Below, in pieces: positions 1-7,566 of a DNA stretch of 7,566 bases. The notes beneath the pieces were generated by a model. That model ran no database searches. It was not told where the DNA came from and worked only from the letters and a program-made list of their open reading frames with translations. Positions within the stretch are counted from its first letter, which is position 1, and every line of letters starts with the position of its first letter. Source of the DNA: an uncultured Desulfovibrionaceae bacterium (GTDB lineage Bacteria; Desulfobacterota; Desulfovibrionia; Desulfovibrionales; Desulfovibrionaceae); the NCBI GenBank assembly GCA_949427775.1, contig CASQEL010000091.1, positions 1 through 7,566 on the forward strand, written 5' to 3'. Both the position numbers and the translations under genes were made by a program.

Positions 1-30
1 CTTTATGGCGTGTGGGGGGTCTGTACAGGG

Positions 31-64
31 GGAGGAGGAACCCTCCGCAGAGCGTTCCTCCTCC
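31..64 (-). repeat. Inverted repeat (11-bp perfect stem) downstream of islA
   Basis: GGAGGAGGAAC at 31-41 is the exact reverse complement of GTTCCTCCTCC at 54-64, leaving a 12-nt loop. In the direction of islA transcription the hairpin starts about 70 nt after the stop codon and is not followed by a T-run, so it does not look like a complete intrinsic terminator. It could instead protect the 3' end of the lyase mRNA or cause partial termination before a downstream gene. Three copies of the palindrome CCGCGG (80-85, 93-98, 111-116) lie between it and the stop codon, so the whole 1-132 stretch is likely to be structured. No start codon with a ribosome binding site for a downstream minus-strand gene is visible before the window ends. 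Confidence 0.6.
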
Positions 65-132
65 GACATTCCGTTGTTGCCGCGGCGGCGTCCCGCGGTC
101 GGCTCGGCGGCCGCGGAACCCCTGTCGGCTGT

Positions 133-2628
133 TTACATCGCGTCGTGTACGGTACGGGCGATGAGGTCGTTCTGCAGGTCGGGCGACAGGTCTACGAAGT
201 AGGCGCTGTATCCGGCGATGCGCACGATGAGGTTGCGGTACTTCTGCGGGTCCTTCTGCGCGGCGATGAGCGTGTCGCCGTTGATGACGTTGAACTGCAC
301 ATGCCACAGCTTGAGGTCGCAGAAGGTGCGGATGAAGGACACCAGCTTTTCGGTGCCCTGTTCGCCTTCCAGACACTTGGGCGTGAACTTGATGTTCAGC
401 ATGCGGGCCGCGCGGTCGCGCATGCCCATGTTCTTGGTGTTGTAGTTGGACAACAGAACGGCCGTGGGTCCGTTGACGTCCGCGCCGTGGGAGGCGGAGG
501 AGCCGTCGGACAGCGGGAACCATTCCGTGCGGCCGTTGGGCGTGGCGGAAACCACCTTGCCGAAAGGCACGTGGGAAGTAAAGGGCACGTAACGCACATC
601 GTTGTGCATGCCCAGATCCTTCATGCTGTACTTGCCGCCGTATTCCACGGAGATTCTGTCGATTTCGCGGCCGATGGCGTCGGCGTATTCGTCGTTGTTG
701 CCGTAGCAGGGGGCGGAGCGCAGCAGAGCCTTGACATCTTCGTAGCCTTCGAAATTGGCGTCGATGGCTTTGATGAGCTGATCCATGGTCAGTTTCTTTT
801 CTTCAAAGATCAGCTTCTTGACGGCGGCCAGGGAGTCCACCACAGTGCCCAGACCCATGTATTCGAAGTAGCCCAGGTTGATGCCTTCCGGAATCTGCGG
901 CTGGTGCAGGTCGATGCAGTGCTTCATGCACAGGTCGTGCATGGCCGAGCCCATGGGCTGCGCGAAATGCCGCGCGCGCAGATTGTTGATGATGTACTGC
1001 TGGGTGAAAGCCGTCTTCAGGAACAGCATATGCTGCTGAACATAGGCGTTCCAGAATTCTTCCCAGGTCTTGAAGTCGCGGGGATCGCCGGTTTCGATGC
1101 CGAGCACCTGATCGCCGTATTTTTTCATGCGGCCGTTGCGCAGGACCATTTCCACGGCGGCGGCGAAGTTGATGTACGCGCCGCCGGAGGTGTAGGTGTC
1201 ACGGTTGGGCATACGGGCTTCGGTGCAGCCGGACACGGCGTAATCCAGGGCTTCTTCAAACGTCGCGCCCTTGGACACATACAGGGGCACGACTTCTTCA
1301 TCGTTGATCAGTTTGGGGAAGCCGGAGCCGTATTTGATGGTTTCGGCCACATCCCACAGATAACTTTCCGGCGCGCGGGAATGGATGCGCGCGGCCAGGT
1401 CGGGATAGTGCAGCGGGAATTCGCGCTTGGACTTGAGGATAAGGTGGGTCAGCTCGTTGGTGGCGTCGCGGCCGTCGGGGGTCTGCCCGCCCACGGTCAC
1501 GGCTTCCCAGTGCGCATACCCTTCGTTGAAGGCGCCGCCGGTGGGCGAGATGTACATGTCGATGAACTCGGCCATGCCCACCCACATGCATTCCAGCAGT
1601 TCGATGGCCTGGTCGTCGTTCAGCACGCCGGCTTCGACGTCTTTCTTGTAGTAGGGGTAGAAGTACTGGTCCATACGTCCGTTGGAGATGGTGGTGCCGG
1701 TCTTCTGCTCGATGCGCGAGAACATCTGGGTGAACCACTGGCTCTGGCAGGCTTCGTAGAAGTTGCGGGCCGGTTCGCCGGGCACATGTTCGGCGTTTTC
1801 GGCCATGCGGAGCAGTTCGGCCTTGCGCGCGGGATCGCTTTCCCGGGCGGCCATTTCCCGCGCCAGCACGGCGTGGCGTTTGGCCCACAGCACGATAGCT
1901 TCGCAAACGATGACGACCGCGTCAAGGAAGGGCTTCTTTTCGCACATGTCCTTGGGGCTCAGCGGGTCCAGAGCGGCCAGTTTTTCTTCGGCTTCTTTCC
2001 TGATGCCGTTGAAACCGCGCTTCAGGATTTTTTCAAAGTCATGCACCCACTGGATGGACGAACGGAATGAAGAAGTTTCATTGACGATGAAGCGGGAGAT
2101 GAGGCCCTCGGGATCGTCGTAGGTGAGCTTGTGCACTTCGGGCGGCAGCGCGGCGTTGAGGGCTTCATGATAGGTCTTGCCCTTCCAGTAGGGGGCGATT
2201 TCTTCCACGACGCGTTTGGCGTCTTCGGGCGTGATGGTGGCCGGAGAGGTGGCGCGGGTAGGCAGATCGCGCACCGCGATGTCCAGAAAGTCGCCGTCCA
2301 GTTCGGGATACAGGATGCCGTAGCGGCCGTCGCAACCGGCGCGGCCCAGCAGCAGCTGATCGTCCTGCACATACACGGTGATGTTTTTCGCGATATGCAT
2401 CAGAGCCTTGGCCCAGCGCAGCACCAGAGGCTGGCCCTCGGTTTCCTGCATGGACTGGGTGAAGTACAGGGCGCGTTCGATGTCGATACGCGGTTTCTGA
2501 CCTTCAAAACGTTCCAGCAGCTTGAAAACGCGGGCATGCGTTTTGCGGAATTTGTCCTCTTTGCCCTGAATCTTGTCGAACAGACGCTGTTCCTGGGGAG
2601 ACCGGCAATCGCACGTTGTCGCGGACAT
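133..2628 (-). CDS. islA: Isethionate sulfite-lyase, glycyl radical enzyme (IslA/IseG)
   Basis: This enzyme cleaves the C-S bond of isethionate (2-hydroxyethanesulfonate), giving acetaldehyde and sulfite. It works anaerobically in the cytoplasm, or in a microcompartment as reported for Bilophila, after a radical SAM activase has put a radical on its glycine. The 831-aa protein has a pyruvate formate-lyase-like domain followed by a C-terminal glycyl radical domain. The thiyl-radical motif GCTE gives Cys468 and Glu470. Arg189 and Gln193 lie in FRSSIQW, Trp374 in AHWEA, and Arg679 and Phe683 in VRYVPF. The radical glycine is Gly806 in RIAGYSAYF, 25 residues from the end. From memory, the Bilophila enzyme uses R189, Q193, W374, C468, E470, R678, F682 and G805, so the match is exact up to a one-residue shift after 470. 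The ATG at 2628 is preferred because AGGAG (2637-2641) precedes it by 8 nt. A GTG 30 codons upstream has no such site. No activase gene is in the window. Confidence 0.92.
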   Translation of the reverse strand: MSATTCDCRSPQEQRLFDKIQGKEDKFRKTHARVFKLLERFEGQKPRIDIERALYFTQSMQETEGQPLVLRWAKALMHIAKNITVYVQDDQLLLGRAGCDGRYGILYPELDGDFLDIAVRDLPTRATSPATITPEDAKRVVEEIAPYWKGKTYHEALNAALPPEVHKLTYDDPEGLISRFIVNETSSFRSSIQWVHDFEKILKRGFNGIRKEAEEKLAALDPLSPKDMCEKKPFLDAVVIVCEAIVLWAKRHAVLAREMAARESDPARKAELLRMAENAEHVPGEPARNFYEACQSQWFTQMFSRIEQKTGTTISNGRMDQYFYPYYKKDVEAGVLNDDQAIELLECMWVGMAEFIDMYISPTGGAFNEGYAHWEAVTVGGQTPDGRDATNELTHLILKSKREFPLHYPDLAARIHSRAPESYLWDVAETIKYGSGFPKLINDEEVVPLYVSKGATFEEALDYAVSGCTEARMPNRDTYTSGGAYINFAAAVEMVLRNGRMKKYGDQVLGIETGDPRDFKTWEEFWNAYVQQHMLFLKTAFTQQYIINNLRARHFAQPMGSAMHDLCMKHCIDLHQPQIPEGINLGYFEYMGLGTVVDSLAAVKKLIFEEKKLTMDQLIKAIDANFEGYEDVKALLRSAPCYGNNDEYADAIGREIDRISVEYGGKYSMKDLGMHNDVRYVPFTSHVPFGKVVSATPNGRTEWFPLSDGSSASHGADVNGPTAVLLSNYNTKNMGMRDRAARMLNIKFTPKCLEGEQGTEKLVSFIRTFCDLKLWHVQFNVINGDTLIAAQKDPQKYRNLIVRIAGYSAYFVDLSPDLQNDLIARTVHDAM

Positions 2629-2735
2629 GGCTATAACTCCTGTATTGTGGGATAGTACATAATTTTTCGACGCTTGGACATTCTTGCCTGCGCCGTTCGG
2701 GAGCGTATTTCCGCTCACCTGTTGTGTCCGGCTTG

Positions 2736-2751
2736 TGCATGCGCTGTGCCA
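2736..2751 (-). promoter_or_regulatory. Candidate sigma-54 (-24/-12) promoter for islA
   Basis: Read on the minus strand the site is TGGCAC-AGCGC-ATGCA. The invariant GG and GC pairs are separated by exactly 10 bases, as RpoN promoters require. Compared with the TGGCACG-N4-TTGCA consensus, the last base of the -24 box and the first T of the -12 box differ. Transcription would start near 2725, giving a leader of about 97 nt before the islA ATG. An AT-rich stretch and an IHF-like site lie just upstream. The facing site at 3147-3162 has the same -12 element, which supports both calls. Confidence 0.65.
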
Positions 2752-2758
2752 TATTTTA

Positions 2759-2771
2759 TAACATTGTGATT
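2759..2771 (+). promoter_or_regulatory. Possible IHF-binding site beside the islA promoter
   Basis: TAACATTGTGATT matches the reverse form of the IHF consensus (YAA-N4-TTGATW) at 8 of 9 defined positions, within AT-rich DNA. It is centred about 40 bp upstream of the predicted islA transcription start, between the -24 box and the candidate activator sites, where DNA bending often assists sigma-54 promoters. It is slightly closer to the promoter than usual. Such short matches also occur by chance in AT-rich DNA. Confidence 0.3.
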
Positions 2772-2788
2772 TTCATGCTTAACATGAA
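2772..2788. repeat. Inverted repeat TTCATG-N5-CATGAA, possible operator
   Basis: TTCATG (2772-2777) and CATGAA (2783-2788) form a perfect 6-bp dyad around CTTAA. On the minus strand it reads TTCATGTTAAGCATGAA. The core CATGTTAA recurs on the plus strand at 2950-2957, followed by a second CATG at 2961-2964. It lies about 50-60 bp upstream of the predicted islA transcription start, so it could bind an additional regulator. No known regulator is assigned. Confidence 0.35.
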
Positions 2789-2887
2789 TTTTCCCGGGAC
2801 ATTTCGGACCGTAGTGGAAGGAAGGTTTTTGGAGAGGTGCAAATTTGCATCATTCAGGAATGTTTTTCGCTAATATACGCGCAAGAA

Positions 2888-2905
2888 CGACGCATAATTG
2901 CGACA
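2888..2905. promoter_or_regulatory. Candidate activator site A, imperfect dyad
   Basis: CGACGCA-TAAT-TGCGACA has the same 7-4-7 design as the perfect dyad at 3026-3043. The right arm is identical and the left arm matches at five of seven bases. With the flanking A, 14 of 19 aligned bases agree between the two. It is centred about 170 bp upstream of the predicted islA start, a reasonable distance for a sigma-54 enhancer-binding protein. Confidence 0.5.
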
Positions 2906-2929
2906 ACACGCCAGAATAGTAGCGGATAC

Positions 2930-2936
2930 TGTCGCA
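2930..2936. promoter_or_regulatory. Candidate activator half-site TGTCGCA
   Basis: An exact copy of the dyad arm TGTCGCA, without a recognisable partner arm four bases on. Its centre is 31 bp from that of the TGCGACA arm of site A (about three helical turns), so proteins on both could lie on the same face of the DNA. It may be an accessory contact for an activator oligomer. Confidence 0.35.
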
Positions 2937-3025
2937 AAATCAGCATTGTCATGTTAAAACCATGTGTTCTTCTTATATTATTTTTTCACAAGCGGAAAAC
3001 ATGAACTATCAGGAATCATTCTTTA

Positions 3026-3043
3026 TGTCGCAAATATGCGACA
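3026..3043. promoter_or_regulatory. Candidate activator site B, perfect dyad TGTCGCA-N4-TGCGACA
   Basis: TGTCGCAAATATGCGACA has two perfect 7-bp arms around AATA, typical of a dimeric helix-turn-helix regulator. It lies about 140 bp upstream of the predicted TRAP operon start and about 310 bp from the predicted islA start. Together with site A it forms a small cluster between two divergent sigma-54 promoters, the layout expected of upstream activator sequences for an NtrC-type regulator. The regulator gene is not in the window, so its identity is unknown. Confidence 0.6.
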
Positions 3044-3096
3044 ATTCTATGGGGCGGAAATATCCAATCGTGTGACTCGAAAAATGTAATTTACTG

Positions 3097-3112
3097 AAAA
3101 TACATGTATTTT
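3097..3112. repeat. 16-bp perfect palindrome AAAATACATGTATTTT
   Basis: The sequence equals its own reverse complement over all 16 bases, with no spacer. It lies between activator site B and the -24 box of the TRAP operon promoter, about 70 bp upstream of the predicted start. It could be an operator for a separate regulator. It is not followed by another element that would make it a terminator. AT-rich composition makes a chance origin possible. Confidence 0.4.
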
Positions 3113-3146
3113 TTGTTGAAAAAATGGAACGGAACGCCTTATCCCG

Positions 3147-3162
3147 TGGCATGCATCATGCA
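3147..3162 (+). promoter_or_regulatory. Candidate sigma-54 (-24/-12) promoter for the TRAP operon
   Basis: TGGCATG-CATC-ATGCA has GG and GC separated by exactly 10 bases and differs from the TGGCACG-N4-TTGCA consensus only at one base in each box. The -12 element ATGCA is the same as in the opposing islA promoter. The predicted start near 3173 leaves a leader of about 230 nt before the dctP ATG, which is long, so an additional closer promoter cannot be excluded. Confidence 0.6.
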
Positions 3163-3172
3163 AAAGAAAAGT

Positions 3173-4416
<1,244 letters not shown>

Positions 4417-4433
4417 CCGCTGTCTGATGCTTG

Positions 4434-4459
4434 CCGGGCCGGAGGCAAATCCGGCCCGG
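4434..4459 (+). repeat. Intercistronic hairpin between dctP and the TRAP permease gene
   Basis: CCGGGCCGGA (4434-4443) and TCCGGCCCGG (4450-4459) form a perfect 10-bp, very GC-rich stem with the loop GGCAAA. It is followed by CTGGAAAAAC rather than a T-run, so it is not a classical terminator. It starts 17 nt after the dctP stop codon. Such a structure probably shields the dctP mRNA from 3' exonucleases, giving more binding protein than membrane protein. This is inferred from position. Confidence 0.7.
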
Positions 4460-4494
4460 ACTGGAAAAACCCCTTGATAAAGAACAGGAAAGAC

Positions 4495-6360
4495 ATGAGC
4501 ACAACAGCCGTTGCGGAAAAAAAAGGAGCACTCCACTGGCTGGATCGGAACTTTGAGAATATATTTATGGTTTCCGGCCTGTTGAGCATCATTCTTTTTA
4601 TCTCCTGGCAGGTCATCTACCGCTATATCATCACAAAGTTTATCGACAGGGCCGGAGCCGCCGTCTGGACCGAAGAATTGTCGCGTTATATTTTCATCTG
4701 GATTTCCTACATGGCCGTTTCCGTGGCCATCAGGAAACGCTCGTCCATCCGGGTGGATATGCTGTACGACAGGTTGCCGCCGCGGCTGCAGAACATCAGC
4801 TGGATCGTCGCAGAATCTCTCTTTCTCTGCCTTACGGCTGTCATCGCATGGTTCGGCTGGGGGCAGATTGAGCGATTGCTGCAATTTCCGCAGTACACCA
4901 CCGCGCTTAACATGCCCTATCTGGTTCCCTATCTGATTCTGCCTCTGGGCTTTGGTCTTATGTGCCTGCGTCTGTTGCAGTCGCTGGGCAAACAGGCCAA
5001 AGTCTGCGGTCTCGGAGATACCCTTGTCGGGCTGTGCATGGCGGCGCTGATTGTCTCGCCCTGTTTCATTTTTGACTATATTGAACCGTTGAAGGCGCTG
5101 TTCGGCTATTTTGTGCTCCTGTGCCTCATCGGCGTTCCCATTGCCATTGCTTTGGGTCTGTCCACTCTGGCGACCATCATTGCCGCCGATACGCTGCCTA
5201 TCGAGTACATGGCCCAGGTGGCCTTTACCTCCATCGACAGCTTCCCGATCATGGCCATTCCCTTCTTTATTGCCGCCGGAGTGTTTATGGGCGCGGGCGG
5301 CCTTTCCCACCGCCTGCTCAGTCTGGCTGACGAAATCGTGGGCGGCCTGTACGGCGGCATCGGCCTGACCGCCATTGTGACCTGCATGTTCTTCGGCGCC
5401 ATCAGCGGTTCCGGGCCGGCCACGGTGGCGGCCATCGGCGCGCTGACCATCCCGGCCATGATTGAACGCGGCTATGACAAGTATTTCTCCGCCGCTCTTG
5501 TGGCCGCGGCCGGCACAGTGGGGGTGATGATTCCCCCCAGCAACCCCTTTGTGGTCTACGGTATTTCGGCGCAGGTTTCCATCGGCGATCTGTTCATCAG
5601 CGGCATCATTCCCGGCATCATGACCGGGCTGGTGCTGATGGGCTACTGTTATTTCTATTCCCGCAAGCGCGGCTGGCGGGGCGAGCAGAAGACGCGCACC
5701 GCGCGGACCATGGGCCGGGCCTTCTGGGACGCCAAGTGGGCGCTGATGGTGCCGGTCATCGTGCTCGGCGGCATTTACGGCGGCATCATGACTCCCACTG
5801 AAGCCGCCGCCATCGCCGCGCTGTACGGTCTGCTCGTGGGGGTGTTCATATATTCGGAAATGGACGCCAGGGTTGTCATTGAAAGCTGCATCGAATCCTG
5901 CGAAACCTCCGCCATCATCATCGTGCTGATGGCCATGGCGACGCTGTTCGGCAACATCATGACCATCGAGGATGTGCCCGGCACCGTGGCCCGCGCCATC
6001 CTGAGCTTTACGGAGAGCAAGTTCGCCGTTCTGCTGCTGATCAACGTTCTGCTGCTCATCGTGGGCACGTTCATGGAAGCTCTGGCCGCCATCGTCATTC
6101 TGACGCCCATTCTTTTGCCGGTGGTCACCGGCGTAGGCGTTTCGCCCCTGCATTTCGGGGTGATCATGGTGGTCAACCTGGCTATCGGTTTCGTTACCCC
6201 GCCGGTGGGCGTGAACCTCTTCGTGGCCAGCGGCGTGGCCAAGGCCAAGTTGGAAAAGATCGCGGGCATGGTGATGCCCATCATCGGTCTGATGCTCATG
6301 GTGCTGCTGATCTGCACCTACTTCCCGCAGGTGCCTCTCTGTCTGGTCGGAGGAAAATAG
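4495..6360 (+). CDS. TRAP transporter fused permease, DctQ-DctM (small and large subunits)
   Basis: A 621-aa inner-membrane protein that takes substrate from the periplasmic DctP protein and imports it using an ion gradient, usually sodium. Residues 1-165 are a complete DctQ-like small subunit with four hydrophobic segments (about 23-45, 64-80, 103-121, 141-162) and the typical WTEELSRYIFIW stretch (58-69). A linker segment (about 176-195) joins it to a DctM large subunit (about 200-617). DctM signatures include AISGSGPATVAAIG (302-315), VGVMIPPSNPFVVYG (342-356), MTPTEAAAIAALYG (432-445), FMEALAAIVILTPILLPV (526-543) and GFVTPPVGVNLFV (565-577). Natural Q-M fusions are common. The ATG at 4495 is preferred over the TTG at 4474 because AGGA (4486-4489) sits 5 nt upstream. 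It lies 78 bp after dctP, in the same operon. Confidence 0.92.
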   Translation: MSTTAVAEKKGALHWLDRNFENIFMVSGLLSIILFISWQVIYRYIITKFIDRAGAAVWTEELSRYIFIWISYMAVSVAIRKRSSIRVDMLYDRLPPRLQNISWIVAESLFLCLTAVIAWFGWGQIERLLQFPQYTTALNMPYLVPYLILPLGFGLMCLRLLQSLGKQAKVCGLGDTLVGLCMAALIVSPCFIFDYIEPLKALFGYFVLLCLIGVPIAIALGLSTLATIIAADTLPIEYMAQVAFTSIDSFPIMAIPFFIAAGVFMGAGGLSHRLLSLADEIVGGLYGGIGLTAIVTCMFFGAISGSGPATVAAIGALTIPAMIERGYDKYFSAALVAAAGTVGVMIPPSNPFVVYGISAQVSIGDLFISGIIPGIMTGLVLMGYCYFYSRKRGWRGEQKTRTARTMGRAFWDAKWALMVPVIVLGGIYGGIMTPTEAAAIAALYGLLVGVFIYSEMDARVVIESCIESCETSAIIIVLMAMATLFGNIMTIEDVPGTVARAILSFTESKFAVLLLINVLLLIVGTFMEALAAIVILTPILLPVVTGVGVSPLHFGVIMVVNLAIGFVTPPVGVNLFVASGVAKAKLEKIAGMVMPIIGLMLMVLLICTYFPQVPLCLVGGK

Positions 6361-6449
6361 GCGCGGCATCAATAAACGCCGTGTTGCTCAGGGGCGCACG
6401 GCATCAACTATTCGCGGGATAACATAAACTCTTCAGGAAAAATCGGCGT

Positions 6450-7283
6450 ATGAAAATCATAGACTTTCGCTTCCGGCCCAACACGCCGGAAATCATCAAC
6501 GGAATCAAGAACAGCTCCATGTTCAAAGCGGCCTGCAAGGTCATCGGCTTTGACAAGCGCCAGGCCCAACCGCTGCCCGAGATTGTGGAAAGCCTGAACA
6601 AACTCGGCGTGGAACTGGGCGTGATCACCGGCCGGGACTGCGAAACCACCTACGGCTTCCCGGCCAACAACAACAGCGTGCTGGAATTTTGCCGCGCCTA
6701 TCCCCAAAAATTTGTGGGGTTCTGGGGCATCGATCCGCATAAAAAGATGGCCGCGGTGCGGGAAATCGAACAGGTTGTCGCGGAATACGGCATGAAGGGC
6801 ATCGCCATCGATCCCTATCTGGCGCATATTCCGGCCTGCGACGCGCGTTTCTATCCGTTGTATACCAAGTGTTGCGAGCTGGATATTCCGGTGTTCATCA
6901 CCATGGCGCCTCCGCCGCAGGTGCCGGGCGCGATCATGGATTATGCCGATCCCCGCCATGTGGACGCCGTGGCCCGGGATTTCCCCGAACTGACGCTGAT
7001 CATGAGCCACGGCGGGTATCCATACGTCAATGAAGCCATCTACGCCTGCCTGCGCAACGCCAACGTGTACATGGACATTTCCGAGTACGAACGCGCGCCT
7101 ATGGTGGACGTCTATGTGCAGGCCATGGCTACGACCATCAGCGACAAGGTGCTGTTCGCCAGCGCGCATCCTTTCATTGAGCTGGCGGACGCTCTGGAAG
7201 CCTACAAGGGCTTTGCCCTGAGCGATGAAGTCCGCAATAAAATCATGTACGAAAACGCCCGCCGCGTGCTGCGTCTGGCCTGA
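6450..7283 (+). CDS. Amidohydrolase-family (amidohydrolase_2-like) protein lacking most metal ligands
   Basis: A 277-aa soluble protein without a signal peptide or membrane segment. It resembles the TIM-barrel amidohydrolase_2 family (COG2159): the N-terminus IIDFRFRP occupies the place of the metal-binding D-x-H-x-H strand, GFWGIDPH (90-97) and GMKGIAIDP (114-122) resemble barrel strands, LIMSHGGYPY (183-192) is the family's SHGG motif, and ENARRVLRL ends the protein as in the family. The usual ligands are largely missing. HxH is R7-F-R9, the strand-5 histidine is absent (FITMAPPP, 149-156), and the late Asp is Ala239 in FASAHPF. Only His187 remains. An ordinary metal-dependent hydrolase or decarboxylase is therefore doubtful. 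It may be a binding, regulatory or non-hydrolytic enzyme linked to the imported substrate. It starts 89 bp after the permease, with a weak AGGA (6435-6438) 11 nt upstream. Confidence 0.8.
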   Translation: MKIIDFRFRPNTPEIINGIKNSSMFKAACKVIGFDKRQAQPLPEIVESLNKLGVELGVITGRDCETTYGFPANNNSVLEFCRAYPQKFVGFWGIDPHKKMAAVREIEQVVAEYGMKGIAIDPYLAHIPACDARFYPLYTKCCELDIPVFITMAPPPQVPGAIMDYADPRHVDAVARDFPELTLIMSHGGYPYVNEAIYACLRNANVYMDISEYERAPMVDVYVQAMATTISDKVLFASAHPFIELADALEAYKGFALSDEVRNKIMYENARRVLRLA

Positions 7284-7357
7284 GCCGCGCGTCGGAGAAC
7301 ACGGCGGAACAGATCGCCTGATGCTGTCGCAGGCCGTCCTCTTGCATGAATGGCGGC

Positions 7358-7397
7358 AACGGCCCCCCTGCCGATACCCGGTGGGGGGCCGTTTTTT
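7358..7397 (+). terminator. Rho-independent terminator of the TRAP operon
   Basis: AACGGCCCCCC (7358-7368) pairs perfectly with GGGGGGCCGTT (7383-7393) around a 14-nt loop. The run of six T residues (7392-7397) begins at the stem base, the standard form of an intrinsic terminator. It lies about 75 bp after the stop codon of the amidohydrolase-like gene, marking the end of the dctP-dctQM-amidohydrolase unit. Confidence 0.92.
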
Positions 7398-7404
7398 GTA
7401 TGAA

Positions 7405-7429
7405 GAACCCCCGGCTTTGCCGGGGGTTC
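7405..7429. terminator. Second hairpin directly after the operon terminator
   Basis: GAACCCCCGGC (7405-7415) and GCCGGGGGTTC (7419-7429) form a perfect 11-bp stem with the tight loop TTT. Neither strand has a T-run after the stem, so it is probably a back-up or mRNA-end structure rather than an independent intrinsic terminator. Its 12-bp separation from the first terminator suggests a tandem arrangement. Confidence 0.5.
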
Positions 7430-7515
7430 CTGTTATCCGTTCATCCTCACCATGATATCTTTCCATATGGCTGCGCCCCTTGCGCGCCCGTGACCACTCG
7501 TCTATTTTGGCGGAC

Positions 7516-7566
7516 ATGAACAAGCTCAGAAAGTTCGAGACGCCTCATGACCTGCTGGCCAGGGCC
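7516..7566 (+). CDS. Possible start of a downstream gene (partial, 17 codons)
   Basis: An ATG at 7516 opens a frame that runs without a stop to the window edge and reads MNKLRKFETPHDLLARA. It begins about 90 bp after the last hairpin, so it would belong to a new transcription unit. The upstream sequence offers only a weak ribosome binding site (GGCGG, 7509-7513, close to the ATG). A very loose promoter-like pair (TTGCGC at 7480, TATTTT at 7503) is not convincing. The fragment is too short to assign a family and could be a chance open frame. Confidence 0.4.
   Translation, partial: MNKLRKFETPHDLLARA

Noticed and set aside
10..2070. Long plus-strand open frame opposite islA
   Set aside because: It is the complement of a strongly supported glycyl radical enzyme. 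The predicted protein is a low-information mix rich in His, Val, Gly and Ala, without recognisable domains, caused by GC-biased third codon positions.
2617..2627. TGTCGCGGACA as another activator dyad
   Set aside because: It lies inside the start of the islA coding region, has a 3-bp centre instead of the 7-4-7 pattern, and is explained by coding sequence.
2629..2718. 30-codon N-terminal extension of islA from a GTG
   Set aside because: The GTG lacks a well-spaced ribosome binding site, whereas the ATG at 2628 has AGGAG 8 nt upstream and yields the residue numbering known for IslA.
6378..6402. GCCGTG/CACGGC stem and CGGCATCAA direct repeat between permease and amidohydrolase genes
   Set aside because: The stem is only 6 bp with a 13-nt loop and no T-run, and the 9-bp direct repeat is short enough to be chance. 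It is not a supported terminator or operator.
6408..7523. Minus-strand open frame opposite the amidohydrolase-like gene
   Set aside because: It runs straight through the operon terminator and both hairpins, and its protein has no family features.

Overview
The window looks like a chromosomal piece of a sulfite-reducing member of the Desulfovibrionaceae (Desulfovibrio/Bilophila type). The main reason is the gene on the left: a glycyl radical enzyme whose catalytic and substrate-contact residues fall at, or one position from, those I recall for isethionate sulfite-lyase (IslA/IseG). The GC-rich coding sequence and fused TRAP transporter fit this group. The assignment comes from reading the sequence, not from a database search.

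Layout. Positions 1-132 lie downstream of the lyase and contain a GC-rich inverted repeat. Positions 133-2628 (minus strand) encode isethionate sulfite-lyase, 831 aa. Positions 2629-3405 are a 777-bp, partly AT-rich divergent control region. Positions 3406-4416, 4495-6360 and 6450-7283 (all plus strand) form a probable operon: a periplasmic TRAP substrate-binding protein (DctP type), a fused TRAP membrane protein (DctQ-DctM) and an unusual amidohydrolase-family protein. A strong intrinsic terminator (7358-7397) and a second hairpin (7405-7429) close it. A possible new plus-strand gene begins at 7516 and leaves the window.

How the parts may work together. The TRAP system would import a small anion, plausibly isethionate. 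The lyase would cleave it to acetaldehyde and sulfite, and the sulfite would serve as respiratory electron acceptor. The lyase needs a radical SAM activase, which is not in the window and may lie just to the left. The control region carries two facing -24/-12 (sigma-54) promoter candidates, one per transcription unit, sharing an ATGCA -12 element. Between them are an 18-bp dyad TGTCGCA-N4-TGCGACA, a diverged copy and a half-site. This suggests one enhancer-binding activator switching on import and cleavage together.

The least explained part is the last gene of the transporter operon. It has the general look of the amidohydrolase-2 family, but four of the five usual metal-ligand positions are replaced, so ordinary metal-dependent hydrolysis is doubtful.
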